Part shown: in pieces, positions 53,917 to 64,000 of the stretch
Layout: the number at the start of each line of letters is the position of its first letter
How positions within the stretch are numbered: position 1 is the stretch's first letter
Assembly (NCBI GenBank): GCA_964019695.1
Contig: OZ026524.1
Coordinates: forward strand, 20,775,509 to 20,839,508
Length of the DNA: 64,000 nucleotides
Direction: 5' to 3'
Origin: Loripinus fragilis
Lineage: Eukaryota; Mollusca; Bivalvia; Lucinida; Lucinidae
Made by a program: the position numbers and the translations under genes
The notes under the pieces: generated by a model
What the model saw: the letters and a program-made list of their open reading frames with translations, nothing else
Databases searched by the model: none
What the model was told of the DNA's origin: nothing

Positions 53917-54960
53917 TATTTTACTGGCCTAAATCGACATTAAATTAACATGTTGTTTCTCAAACATGGTGCCAAAAACCACACAGATATTAAACACGCA
54001 CGCTCGCACACACGTCATGAGCCCAGGGGCGTACTCTCATTTTATTTCGTGCTGCGTAGCATTGAACACGGCATCTAATGTTTAACCCAAACAGTATCAG
54101 AAATACCAATTATACCCAAAAGTATATTTGAAATTTTAGCAACCCCGCAAGAATATTCCAATTTTGTATACTGCCATAAGAAAAGACCCTAAGATGCGTA
54201 GAAATGACCCAAAAATAATTCAAAATTTATGATGACTCCCAAAAGATATCCACAAAGTCTTCACAACTATACTATTTTAAAAGTACAGATTTTGAACCCC
54301 CAGATGTAGCATCAAAGTTTTAAAAGGAACATGCATTACTTAACCGAATGCAGGAACTCGGTTAAGTAATGCATTTCCTTTAAAAGAAGTGCCTATATGG
54401 AAATACCAGAGTTCCCTCAACCCGATGGTCTAGACGATAAAATATCCATTCAAGCTGCATCCAATTACATGTAAGTAATGCATGTAATGCATGTGTGCAC
54501 GTCGTCTTGTATTACAATTTTTAGACAGTAACCTTAGCTGAAGTAGGTTTAATCTAGATATGGATCCCCCAATGCAGGAATTCGGTTAAGTAATGCATGT
54601 GTGCACATCGGCCTGTAATACGACCCTTAGACAGCAGATTTGATCTATATCTGTCTTTCCACAACTGTTCGGCACAGTCAAATGTAGATGATGTTATGTC
54701 AGCATTATTTAGAAGCTCAACAGTGATTTCGATTACAGTTCGTATGTAAAGGCCATTGCATGCAAGACATGTGTTGATCTGCACTGCATTCAAACGCATT
54801 CATTTTAATGGACCTTATCATTGTAAATACGTACTTGTACACTGAAGACTTGCAAAACAATAGCGTTTAAACAATAATGGCTAAGTTTACGCTGAAAAAA
54901 ATGTTTAACTTACTAGAAACAGAACGACAATTTTTGGACTAGACAGTGTATGGCTAAAGA
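53917..54960. repeat. Mostly unassigned; hairpin and local duplication
   Basis: A 28-30 base hairpin lies at 54318-54347 and 54358-54385, with arms containing GCATTACTTAACCGA. The sequence TCGGTTAAGTAATGCAT recurs near 54582, and a ~105 bp stretch starting TAAGTAATGCATGT is duplicated at about 54472 and 54587. No genes were seen. Confidence 0.5.
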
Positions 54961-54961
54961 A

Positions 54962-55777
54962 GATGGTCGTTTTTCTCCGGCCTACAGCGTTCAAATAGTT
55001 GTAATTAAAATCTCCAGTTATTATGATATTGGAAATATCTGTGTCGTAGGCTAAAGTCAAAGAACTTTCCATTTTGTTTTGCACTTCATTAGTTGATTTC
55101 GGTGCTCTACAAAATGTAGCAAATAAGACAGACCTCTGTTTTCAGTTTGATTTCCAGCCATACAGATTCAGCTCCGTCAACCTCGAAGTCTCTTCTACGC
55201 TTACAAGGGATATTGTTTTTAACATAAATTATTAGGCACCATACGTATCATCTGGCCTAATTCTTCGAAATAGTTTATGGTAATTTTGAAACCTTATTTT
55301 GTCAGCCTGAATATCTGGGGAGAGCCATGTTTTTCACTTAATGCAATTATGTCAAAATGGGAAAGCTTCATCTGCAGTTGATCGACATTGGATAATACAC
55401 TTTGTACATTATAATGCAATATTGAAAAATTGTGTTCAAAAAGAGACATATTGACATTTGTTGAACAAGAACTGCAGGATGAAGATAGGTCTAATATAGT
55501 AAGCGAGTATGATCAGGAAATACAACAATCACAAACCGCATACAAACCCATGACACCGCGAGGAAGAGCCACAAAACCATCACGAGACAGCAGGAAGACT
55601 GTCTGGACCTGGGTTCATCTTAACATCAAAAATAAGTAAATACAACCAGAGAAGGCTTTCCAAAAAGCATTGGACCAGGAATTTGGTGAATAGATAATTA
55701 TTGTGAAATGAAACGCCGTGCTGATGAGTATATGGGTGTTTTACAAACGTTGCATGTTTAGCGCAAAAAAAGAGCAA
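54962..55777 (-). pseudogene. LINE N-terminal fragment: 2A-like motif and endonuclease
   Basis: Minus-strand translation gives a hydrophobic run (FLESLLWLYLLIFD), then DVKMNPGP (55604-55627), which resembles the 2A recoding motif DxExNPGP with Glu replaced by Lys. Endonuclease pieces follow in several frames: FSILHYNVQSVLSNVDQLQ (about 55420), SHFDIIALSE, then FKITINYFEEL, and TGDFNYNYLNAVGRRK (about 55010). The sequence breaks off after GRRK near 54962. The fragment is the front half of a CR1-like LINE. It may belong with the RT at 51627-53501, but the sequences between do not connect them. Confidence 0.65.
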
Positions 55778-55802
55778 AACACAAGAATTACATTCAAAAA
55801 TA

Positions 55803-56425
55803 ATGCATCAAAGACGCCATTTGACTCAAAATGAACGACCTCGTGCTCTTGGCTACCTGCTGGCTGGTCAGGCCCAACGTCAAGTTGCGACAGAGTTTAA
55901 CTTTAACCAGAGCGTCATCGGCAGATTGTGGCATTTGTACCCGGACACTGGAGATGTACAACGGAGACCAGGTCAAGGTCGTTTGCGGGTACAACTGACA
56001 CACAGGACCGACGTTTGTAACTTATGGCACAGCGTCGACGATTCGACTCCGCCGTTATGCTCGGTAGGGACTTTGAACAGACGTTACAGGATGTCTGCTC
56101 AAACCATCAGGAACAGACTTCGTGCAGCGAACCTGTGGGCTAGAAGACCTGTTTTGTGTGAAGGCCCTTGACCCCACGCCACCGAAGATGTCGTCTTGTG
56201 TTTGCCAGAGACCATACACCGTTCGGACGTCAACGTTTACCTATTGTTTTGTGGACTGACGTGTCCAAATTCAATTTGGATTTTAATGACGGGCGCAGAA
56301 GAGTATGGAGTCAAGGACGTTAACGTTTCTGGAACTGTTGTGTGGTTGAGCATGTCCTATTTGGAGGATGGTCAGTGATTGTATGCAGAGACATAGCCAT
56401 CTATTCTTGGTTGGTGCGGCAGAAA
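55803..56425 (+). pseudogene. Tc1-like transposase, degenerate
   Basis: The frame starts MHQRRHLTQNERPRALGYLL, with AQRQVATEFNFNQSVIGRLW and RRPGQGRLRV, the paired-like DNA-binding domain of Tc1-type transposases. QTIRNRLRAANLWARRP closes it at a stop near 56169. Later frames show WTDVSKFNLDFNDGRRRVW, the region of the first catalytic Asp. The third catalytic block is absent and no TIRs were found. Confidence 0.75.
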
Positions 56426-56429
56426 TTTA

Positions 56430-56855
56430 GCGCCAAGTGCGCGAATGCGAGCTACGTAGGCGCAAAGCCATCGTAGTGGGCCCGTGGGCATGCCCCACCC
56501 CCTCCCGGAAAATTTTTAAACAAACGGTGCGATTTCGTGCATTCTGGGATGATTTTAAGCAGTAATTTTGTTTTCTTTTTGGAGACATTTTTTGGGTATT
56601 TTATCCTTTGATTTGGCAAGAAAACATTGTAATGGAAAGAAGAAAACTTGGTGATGGCACCGATGTGCTTCCATACATTTTTTCTATGGCACCGATGTGC
56701 TTCCATACATTTTTTCCTGGACCGCGTGTTTTTTGTGCGGGTTTTTTGTGTGGTTTTTTCGTCTTCTTTCTTAAGGTGTGTGGGGGTGTGGTAGGGGTGC
56801 GTTTTAAATAGTATACCGATACCAGATTTAATTTTGCATCAACGAAATTATTCTA
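56430..56855. other. Unassigned sequence
   Basis: A direct repeat of 20 or more bases containing GGCACCGATGTGCTTCCATA occurs at about 56658 and 56688. No gene was recognised. Confidence 0.4.
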
Positions 56856-57230
56856 CGTGGGTCATCCAATAAGTTCTGACAATGGTCCCATATCTCAGAA
56901 ACTTTTATTGAAATCAGAATTATATTACCTATTACATGTGGCCATGGATGTTGCCTACTCATGTTTGAAATATGGATTTTTTATCATAACCTGATCCAAT
57001 GCTATACAAATTTGTAAACAACACTGTGAGAGCCCATGACCGCGAAAATTCACGTTTTTCGCTATTTTTGCTGGGGGTAGAGATAGTTAAATATGCAGTA
57101 TGTTTTTTGGAAAGTTTAATCAGTGGTTGGTGGTGTTGTCTGAATAAACATTTGACCCTAAAACACAAATACCACAATGACATTAACGTAGTTGCTTTAA
57201 TTGTCCTTGGTTGCTAGGCAACAACAGAAA
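56856..57230. mobile_element. Relative of the X-box MITE, one end only
   Basis: CGTGGGTCATCCAATAAG next to a TA at 56854-56855 matches the terminus of the MITE at 12278. About 350 bp further on is GTTGCTAGGCAAC (57210-57222), the same X-box palindrome. No matching right terminus was found, so the element is truncated or its end has decayed; the end coordinate is approximate. Confidence 0.5.
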
Positions 57231-57234
57231 ACTA

Positions 57235-58250
57235 AATCTTTGCCTCACTTTAAGCGTTAATTAGAAAAAAGTATATTTTGAACACTTATATAAGCCATTT
57301 CGATCAATTCGCATAACAATAGACACATATTTTGATAAATCTGTTCTATAGTCTTTTTAACACATAGAAAATTATAACTTTCAATAAATTCTTTATATCA
57401 AAGATAATACAGTTAATGGCCCAGTTCCGAATCACTTTTACTTCAAGGCGTATTCCAAATAGATGCGCTGAGTAAATAAGATTTCGGTTTTACCATTACA
57501 AAGCACTATCATTCCCCTAAATAATGAACCTCAATTTGTAGCATTCGGACTCTGCTATGTGTCATACCATTGCTTTGAAGTAGGCCGCCAATTGGCCTAG
57601 TTGCTGGTCATTTGTCCAATTTCGAATCAATTTAGAAATTCTAAGAAATTACCTTTAGTAGTACAGTTGCATTAAGGATATGACATTGTTGGCTTATTCA
57701 CTACTTCCAATGACGAGTTTGACTCATTATTTTACCGTATTCATTTCACTAAACTTGCACGGACACAGAGAGCAACCAAAACGGGCAACCATCGGCCCGC
57801 CAGCAAAACGTCATATAAATGGCGCCTCGCTAGCGGTCCGATTCGGTACATGTAGCTTTGTACTTTTTCAACCAGTTATCCTAAGATAATCCACAGCTTT
57901 GTGCCTTTCCATGCGGGAGGGGTGGTCCGGACCCCCAATACTCACTCCTGTGGAACCGTGCATGAATAAACGTCCTAAGACTATGAATAGTTTTACCACA
58001 TGCAAGTAATACTCCCGATTATACACCCTGGCTAATGATCGAAAAGTTTACAGGTCAATGAGACAGCGAAGAGTTGAAGTAGACCAGATAGCTGCTATAG
58101 GCGCGTTCTAATCAGGATCTGCACTGTCTGTCATTTGACGCATTGCTTTGTGATACAAACACTTACATTCACTTTTTTCAGAGCATTTTTTTTCTATTTT
58201 GTGACATTTTTATTTAACGTCTGTGCTCATCTCCATTGTTCTATAACGCA
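57235..58250. other. Unassigned sequence
   Basis: Only the short interspersed motif CAGGATCTGCACTGTCTGTC near 58113 was recognised. No coding signal was seen. Confidence 0.3.
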
Positions 58251-58255
58251 CGCAT

Positions 58256-58375
58256 GAGGGTCTGGATGAGGGGGGGGGGTCTGGTATTCACTATTCATTA
58301 AAAATTTTGCCCATTATTCATATCATTAAAATTTTGGGTTATTCATTAAAATAAGACCAATTATACATTACAAGT
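58256..58375. repeat. AT-rich ATTCATTA repeat (copy 2)
   Basis: GGTCTGGATGAGGGGGGG then TCTGGTATTCACTATTCAT and TTTTGGGTTATTCATTAAAA are shared with 24205-24320. It ends where the next short element begins. Confidence 0.65.
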
Positions 58376-58604
58376 AAGGCCCCATTCACATGCACACATT
58401 TACTTACGTAAGTAAAGTTACTTACGTAAGCAACTTTACTTACGGTGTCATGTGAACGCACTTGCTTGAGTAAGTATGTATACTCCTAGAGTAAACTGGG
58501 GTAGGTAAAAGTATATTTGCACCACCTCTGGAGGTCATGCAAAAGTATATTTGCTTATAAGTAATTATGCTCCATCAGTAAACTATGTCATGTGAACGGA
58601 CCTC
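58376..58604. mobile_element. Short palindromic MITE
   Basis: The termini AAGGCCCCATTCACATG and CATGTGAACGGACCTC are imperfect inverted repeats. Internal units TTTACTTACGTAAGTAAA and AAAAGTATATTTGC repeat, and TCATGTGAACG occurs twice. No coding sequence is present and no clear target duplication was found. Confidence 0.6.
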
Positions 58605-59535
58605 AAATTTACATACGTGAGCAAATGGAAGATTCCGCAAAATTTTGACCAGCATTAAGTGATAATTGGAAGTAAGAAATAGGGCAAAGATCAGGAATCA
58701 ATACAATCAAACAAATTTTCTGTCATACCAGAGTGCCCATTTTACACAGATTTTACTGTAACTAGAAGTTTAGATTCATCGAATCCAGAAACAACCTAAG
58801 AACTGAAGCTGAAATTTCCTTGTTTATATCAGAATGACTCAAACGCACAATCTCAAATCATAAAGCCTGTGTTAACTTGTGAATACCACCTTGTGACCCC
58901 TGGCTTGTGATATGACTCATGTCTTAAAAAGGGTCAGCCAAAGTTTTTGTCAACATTTATGAGGAAAATACTAAAATCAAAACATGGGCCTGCTGCCTGC
59001 TGGGCTACTTCAAAATACACAGTATCTGTAAAACCGTATTTCTAAACAAAAAAATACAGTATTTGGATGTTTTGAAAGCCATATAATCTTTTTTATCAGT
59101 TTGTCTACATGTACTTTTAAAGCTTTTAAAGGGTTTCAACTTCCATACTCATTATTTCAGAAAGGACTGACTTATTACAAAACTGTTTGGTTAGTAAAAC
59201 ACAGAACCCAGTTGTTTCAAACTAATGATGCTGTTAATAAATGACTGATAATTTTAAATGTTAATATCACAAATACAGAGATTTCCGTTGCTGTTACTGA
59301 AAATTTTCACAGATTTAGCTATGAAAAATCTGTTAACATTTTTCAACAAAAACAAAAAAAATCACTATAGACAATTTGGTTTTTGGGTTCCAAAAAGTGA
59401 CCTCTTAATGAAGTCATTAACCTTACAATGTTATGAATGATTGAGCCTTGTAAGCCGTGTTTTGTCTTCCTCTTTTTATAATTAGTCTGTCATCATCTGT
59501 ATAAACACAATTTTCCCTCCAAAAATCTAGCAAAG
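58605..59535. other. Mostly unassigned; a family A tail near 58680
   Basis: AAAGATCAGGAATCAATACAATCAA at 58685-58709 (minus sense family A terminus, preceded by GTAAGAAATAGGG) is the only recognised piece. The rest is AT-rich with no supported features. Confidence 0.4.
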
Positions 59536-59537
59536 AC

Positions 59538-60718
59538 CTATTCAGTTATCGCAAAGTACGTCGCAAGGTCGTTCCTAAGGATGATAGCACTTGGTTGAGC
59601 TTCCTCCCCATCACCATCACTGTCATCTCGCTCATCCTCCCCATCACTATCACTGTCATCTCATGCTCTTCTTCCCCCTCTTCATCCATGTATCTCTCAT
59701 GTCACTTTTCGCATAGGTTATGCATGATAGCACATGCTGTTACAACTGTACTGGCAAAATCTACAAAACATCTTGTCTCTTTTGAGGACATCGCCATCTG
59801 CCCTTCAAGCACCCAAATGTGCTTTCAATTGTCATGCGTGCTCTGCTAAGCCTGTAGTTGACCACCCTTTGTGCAGCTGTTAGATTAGCACGATTGGTGT
59901 AAGGTTTAAGCAACCAGGTTTTAAGAGGGTGTGCTACATGCCGAAGAAGAACTATGGGCATTGCTATTTCTTTGCCTGGACACACCAGTTTCTTCGTTTT
60001 CTGTTGAAACAAGTCATTTGTCTCTCCTTTGTAATACAACTATGAATTTTCAAAAACCCTCGCATCATGGACCCGCCCTGGCCATCCAACGTTCATATCG
60101 GTTATAATGTTGTTGTAATCACAAACAGCCTGGAGGATAATTGAATACCAGCCCTTTCTATTCACATAATTGCCATGAGCTGACTCTGGAGCAATTGTTG
60201 TCCACTGCTCCTGCACAATTAGGAAATCCCCAAGTATTATCAAAACCATCAATGACATGTTAAAAATCATCACCTGCAGGGAATTTCACATATTTGTCCA
60301 AAATATCCTCAGCCATTGCTGTGCAGACATCATGGATGCATTTATGTACTTTGGATTTTCCAACACCAAACAGATTGGCAATAGTACGGTATTCGGCGGA
60401 AGAGGCCATCCAGTACACAGCAATGGCAACTCTGTGATCCAGTTGAAGTGGCTCCCGAACGGATCTAGGCTGGTCAGGAAAACTAGGACGCAAATCATCA
60501 CACAAAATCTCGAAAGTGGCTTTTGTCATTCGAAAATTTTCCATCCATTGGTCATCACTAAATGTCCCTTTCACTATGTCAGTCCACCACTCTCGAGATC
60601 GCTGTTTCTCCCAAAGAGTTTTCTCATGAGACAGCCCAAGGGGCAACCCAGTACACAAATAATATGGCAGCTGTCGCCTCTGTTTTTCAACAAACAGTCT
60701 GTACATGGCCGCTGTCAA
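59538..60718 (-). pseudogene. PIF/Harbinger (HARBI1-like) transposase, inactive
   Basis: From an ATG at 60718 the frame reads MTAAMYRLFVEKQRRQLPYY, then REWWTDIVKGTFSDDQW, HRVAIAVYWMASSAEYRTIA and VHKCIHDVCTAMAEDILDKY. A TAA follows PAGDDF (about 60260), the same frame continues GFDNTWGFPNCAGAVD (first catalytic Asp), a small deletion shifts to HGNYVNRKGWYSIILQAVCD with DMNVGWPGRVHDARVFENS (second Asp), then TAG at 60040-60042 interrupts before LYYKGETNDLF, and IESTFGCLKGRWRC carries the catalytic Glu. The C-terminus is shifted again (FASTVVTACAIMHNLCEK; ILRNDLATYFAITE, stop at 59538). All three catalytic residues survive, but two stops and at least two frameshifts inactivate it. Confidence 0.85.
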
Positions 60719-60739
60719 AATACAACTGATCTAGAGTAA

Positions 60740-61800
60740 CTTTTAAGATACTTATGTGGACACTATTAGACATTTTTCAGTTACACCTTACATTACGATT
60801 TGTAAGTCAACGGAGACCTACTGTGGACTTTATTTGAGAGGGGCGATGTCAGCAGTAACTGGAATCTACCTTTTTCGTCTGCTACTAAAAAGTGTATTTT
60901 TTGTCCTGAGATCTATTTTTACCTTAACAAACAGTGCATACCCTGACGAAATGCCGCATGATGGTATTTCACCAGTTTACAAGGGTAAAAAACATGTACC
61001 GAAATATATATTTCACAATTGAAATGCAGCCAATTATCATTATTAAATATATTTCTTGTTCCATATGAATTCACTGGTTGTAACTTGCGAGTAGGTATCA
61101 GGCGCGTTCCTGGGGCATTGTATAGAGTTCGCACTCTGGAAGGGGTTGGCAGATAGTCCCCCTATATGTAGCCAGGATTTTGGCCCTTTCGCGGAAAATG
61201 GTTTAAAAGCATTTCACAGGGCTAAAATGAGCACTGAAGACACGCAACATTAACACAATAAACTGCATTTTTCTTCGGAAAGTCAAATTGAAAGCTAGAA
61301 CCCTATACTTGCATCGCAAGTTATTCGCCCATGAGTATGCAAAAAGCTTCCGCCAATGCAGTCACACATGGCGCCGTAATGAAGAGACGTCTATACTGAC
61401 AGTTTTCGTTTCGTCGCCTTGACTGGTGTTACACTATACAATTGGTGTCATCATTAACCTCACAGTGACGCCTTTTAACGCTTTTGCAAACAGAGGTGAC
61501 CCAGATCAGGCTTCTCTTGTAAGAGCTGTCTGATGAGGGTCTACTCTGTTTGCTTAAAAGTAAATATGATATATCTGTAGCTACATAAGCGACGTGGCAA
61601 GTAATGTACAAATATGAAAGTTTATATACATGTAATTATGTCAGCTATACTTTTCAAACAACATTGTCGGGAACCTGACAAAGTATTTTGTTCTTGTGGC
61701 ACATAGCGTCATTAAGTGTTACAGACAGAAAGACAACATGGTGGAAGTCAGGCATGTGAGAAAGTCACCAAGGACACAGATTCCTCCATTTTTTTTTATA
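60740..61800. other. Unassigned sequence
   Basis: It contains the short interspersed motif (TCTGATGAGGGTCTACTCTG near 61528) and no other recognised feature. Confidence 0.3.
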
Positions 61801-61814
61801 ATGACCCATATATA

Positions 61815-62330
61815 CCCAACTACAAAAGAAACCCATCAGTCATTTTTGGGGCAATTATGGATGAAAATATATTTTATACCATATTGTTTAGCAATCAATT
61901 ATGCATCGAATAATTGAATAAGGTAACAGGTTTTACTTAAACCCCTTCGTGCTGTACGTTAGTGTATAGACAAGGGGTCATTTTTAAAAATGACAAGTTT
62001 CAGACAATTGGTATTCACTCGAGTTCTCGTCCAAATCAGTTCACTTTGTCCAATAACCGGAACAGTATGTCCCTCTCTTACGAAGACATCGTGTGTGTGT
62101 AGAATTCAAACAAACCCCGTTAGTTTAGTGAAAACTCGTCATTTTTGAAAATGACCCCGTGTCTCAGCACTTGCTTACAGCATGAATGGATTTAAGTAAA
62201 ACTATTACATTATTCAATGAATTGATGCAGAACTGATTGTTAAAGAATATGCCATAAATATACTTTCATTTTTTATTCTGTTTTTTAATTGTCCCGAGAA
62301 GTGACTGATAGGTTTCTTGTATAGTCTGTT
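61815..62330. mobile_element. Fold-back element: long imperfect palindrome
   Basis: Two arms of about 185-205 bp (roughly 61815-62001 and 62125-62330) pair around a ~120 bp centre. Matching blocks, from inside out, are GGGGTCATTTTTAAAAATGA against its reversed partner, TGCTGTA, GTTTTACTTAAA, ATTGAATAA and AAGAAACC.ATCAGTCA. No coding sequence is present. It could be a fold-back MITE or an inverted duplication; no target duplication was found. Confidence 0.7.
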
Positions 62331-62486
62331 ATTTAAAATATGCAAAATAAGACACTGAGGTAAGAAATAATCTCGTTTAAGAACAGATTAGATAGCAATT
62401 TTACAGACTTAAAACTACCTTTCAGGGTTAAAAGTCAACGCTTTTCAATATGAAAGCGAATTAATTGGATAACCCATTAAAGCGTC

Positions 62487-62645
62487 TTGTGTTTTGTGTT
62501 TTTGTGTTTAACGTCCCACCAACAGTCAAGGTCGTATGGAGATGGGGGCCTCAGCTTTAAGTCTCATCCAAAAAAACTGGTGAATCCGTGGATCGAACCT
62601 GGTATGCAAGGCAAGTGGCTTATCCACTACACAACATGGGCTCCA
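62487..62645 (-). mobile_element. tRNA-derived SINE, second family
   Basis: On the minus strand the head is GGAGCCCATGTTGTGTAGTG, with an A-box-like GTAGTGGATAAGCC and B-box GGTTCGATCC. The tail is TTGGTGGGACGTTAAACAC then AAAAACACAAAACACAA. It shares the TTG(A/G)TGGGACGT tail with the SINEs at 47.4 and 50.3 kb. Flanks TAAAGCGTC (62478-62486) and TAATGCGTC (62646-62654) look like a target duplication with one change. Confidence 0.75.
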
Positions 62646-62659
62646 TAATGCGTCCTATG

Positions 62660-63750
62660 CGTTGAAATATGTTTTGAGCGCAACTTAAATGCTACCCACT
62701 TACAATGCACTGAAAATGCTCATTTAATGCCTTTTTTAAATAGCTGTAGTGTTTGTTGGTTAGTTTGCTACGAATAAAAAAAAAAGAAAACCGAGCGCGT
62801 GTGTGGGGGGAGCAAAATACCCCCCCCCCCCAAAAAAAAAAAAAAATAAATAAATAAATATTATGAAGAAAATCGCGCAGCCTGCGGAATTTCGATTTAA
62901 ATATGCAAATACACTTATACATGTTCATAAAAACCATTGTCTAAATGGGTTCTATTGTTCTATTTAACTTAAAAGTATTGTATGCATGTTTTTTTTGTTG
63001 ATTTGTTGTTTGTGTTATTTCTACTTGTGTATAATTGGGGCCTTTCAATGTATAGTCTGTCCATATTGGAACAAAGGTTTTTTCATCTCTACTGTACGTG
63101 ATTTTTAGTTAATCCAGACAAAGGCTCAAAATTAGCCAGGTTATGAAATTGCTCTTCATCTTGAGTTGTTAGCTTGAGCTATCTCATCAGGTTTTACATC
63201 TTTCCATTGATACATGTACAAATCTTTTAAAACTCAATCCTGCTCATCACGACGTTTGTCATCTGCTCTCTCTCATCTGCTTATGTACTTAGGTAACCTA
63301 TATAGGTAGTCTAGATCATACTGGTCATGGGTCAAATCATTTGCTTTCATAAGATCTAGACTAGACTGTAGTGCACTTGAATGCATGATATATATAATAA
63401 GAGACATCTTTTTCAGGACAAAAAAGATTGGTAAATTTAGTCATCTGCTGCTGATCGATTCAAACAGTTTAGACCCAGATCAGGCCCAACAGAACATCTA
63501 TACAGTGTTCCTGTAAGATGTTTTGAACGAAGTTCATTTAAAAAAGTCAACAGGTGACAAAAAAGTCGTGAAAAATTACTCAACATGCAAAGAAATGATT
63601 TGTTTCTGTTTTAACTTGCAATTTTTGTTCATGCTTTTGCGTCTGCTCTAAGTGTCATACACATCACGTTTAGAGATTACAGGTAGTAAGGAACATCAAT
63701 GGCGAAACACAGCCTTTGCGGTTATGAAATACGAAGTGTGACAAAGAAAT
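62660..63750. other. Unassigned sequence with homopolymer runs
   Basis: A poly-C/poly-A run with AAATAAATAAATAAAT lies at 62820-62860. Near 63455-63500 a block (AACAGTTTAGACCCAGATCA) resembles the dispersed motif at 32225. No genes were recognised. Confidence 0.3.

Positions 63751-63751
<1 letters not shown>

Positions 63752-63805
<54 letters not shown>
63752..63805. repeat. (AC)27 microsatellite
   Basis: A perfect 54-base AC run. It lies inside the family B-like sequence that fills the end of the window. Confidence 0.95.
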
Positions 63806-63809
<4 letters not shown>

Positions 63810-64000
63810 GAGCAACCATGCAAGAGACGCAGAACATAAACCAGCTCTCTCCTTCCCAGTCAGATGACTGCAAGACTAGGAACGGCATACTACACAATAG
63901 AACAAAGACCAAGCGTATAACACATTGAATCATCAACAACAGAACCAGAGTCTTAGATCGCATTCTAACACTGTACAGTATAGTCAATTCAATGATTTGA
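63806..64000 (-). repeat. Family B 3' region (continues beyond the window)
   Basis: In minus orientation it reads AAGACTCTGGTTCTGTTG, then GGTCTTTGTTCTATTGTG and GGGAAGGAGAGAGCTGGTTT, comparable with GAAAGAGAGAGAGCTGGTTG near 11330 and AGAAAGCTGGTTGC near 18870. It is truncated by the window edge. Confidence 0.45.

Noticed and set aside
53502..54962. One continuous LINE joining the endonuclease fragment and the RT frame
   Set aside because: Both are minus-strand and CR1-like, but the 1.4 kb between them shows no connecting coding sequence. The endonuclease stops abruptly after GRRK, and a MITE borders the RT. Kept as separate fragments.
55430..55639. Plus-strand 69-codon gene
   Set aside because: It is the antisense of a LINE N-terminal region carrying the 2A-like motif and endonuclease.
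60257..60739. Plus-strand 160-codon gene
   Set aside because: It is a shadow of the Harbinger transposase on the other strand.

Overview
This is a 64 kb stretch of an AT-rich animal genome. It is dominated by transposable elements of many classes in all stages of decay, embedded in what appear to be very long introns of two host genes on the minus strand. Non-LTR retrotransposons, BEL/Pao, Tc1/mariner, PIF/Harbinger, tRNA-derived SINEs, GT-AG introns and abundant fold-back repeats rule out a prokaryote. Several dispersed repeats resemble ones I associate with bivalve molluscs, so a bivalve is my best guess, by recall only.

Layout. 1-8.4 kb: mariner and Tc1 relics, a short inverted-repeat element and ends of a dispersed retroelement ('family A'). 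8.4-10.4 kb: nothing recognised. 10.4-19.0 kb: copies of families A and B, an unassigned minus-strand coding relic split by a TA-flanked MITE that carries five RFX X-box-like palindromes, and a family A copy split by a fold-back mariner. 19.0-24.9 kb: a structurally complete but dead BEL/Pao LTR retrotransposon (two LTRs, 5-bp target duplication, polypurine tract). 25.3-31.3 kb: an apparently intact non-LTR retrotransposon whose ORF1 and ORF2 share one frame, separated only by a TAG, with a tandemly duplicated 3' end carrying a strong hairpin. 31.4-42 kb: palindromes, a LINE relic, two opposed family A copies and a minisatellite. 42-51 kb: candidate exons of host gene X (minus strand) including a terminal exon with stop and polyadenylation signals, plus a 1.1 kb TIR transposon, small hairpin repeats and two SINEs with target duplications. 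51-56.5 kb: a 5'-truncated LINE with an open RT frame and a TTAC tail, a second LINE fragment with a 2A-like motif and endonuclease domain, and a Tc1 relic. 56.5-64 kb: MITEs, a PIF/Harbinger pseudogene, a long fold-back palindrome, a third SINE and a CA microsatellite.

Host genes. Gene X exons lie between 42.1 and 50.7 kb. Gene Y candidates lie at 40.4, 38.0, 17.4 and 16.5 kb. The last three join in frame, and the outer two of these encode similar short peptides, which suggests duplicated exons with about 20 kb of transposons filling one intron. Neither product was identified.

The most interesting observations are the ORF1-TAG-ORF2 arrangement, the X-box-carrying MITE, the restored reading frame on removing that MITE, and the cryptic host exons. 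All calls come from reading the sequence; no database search or alignment program was used.
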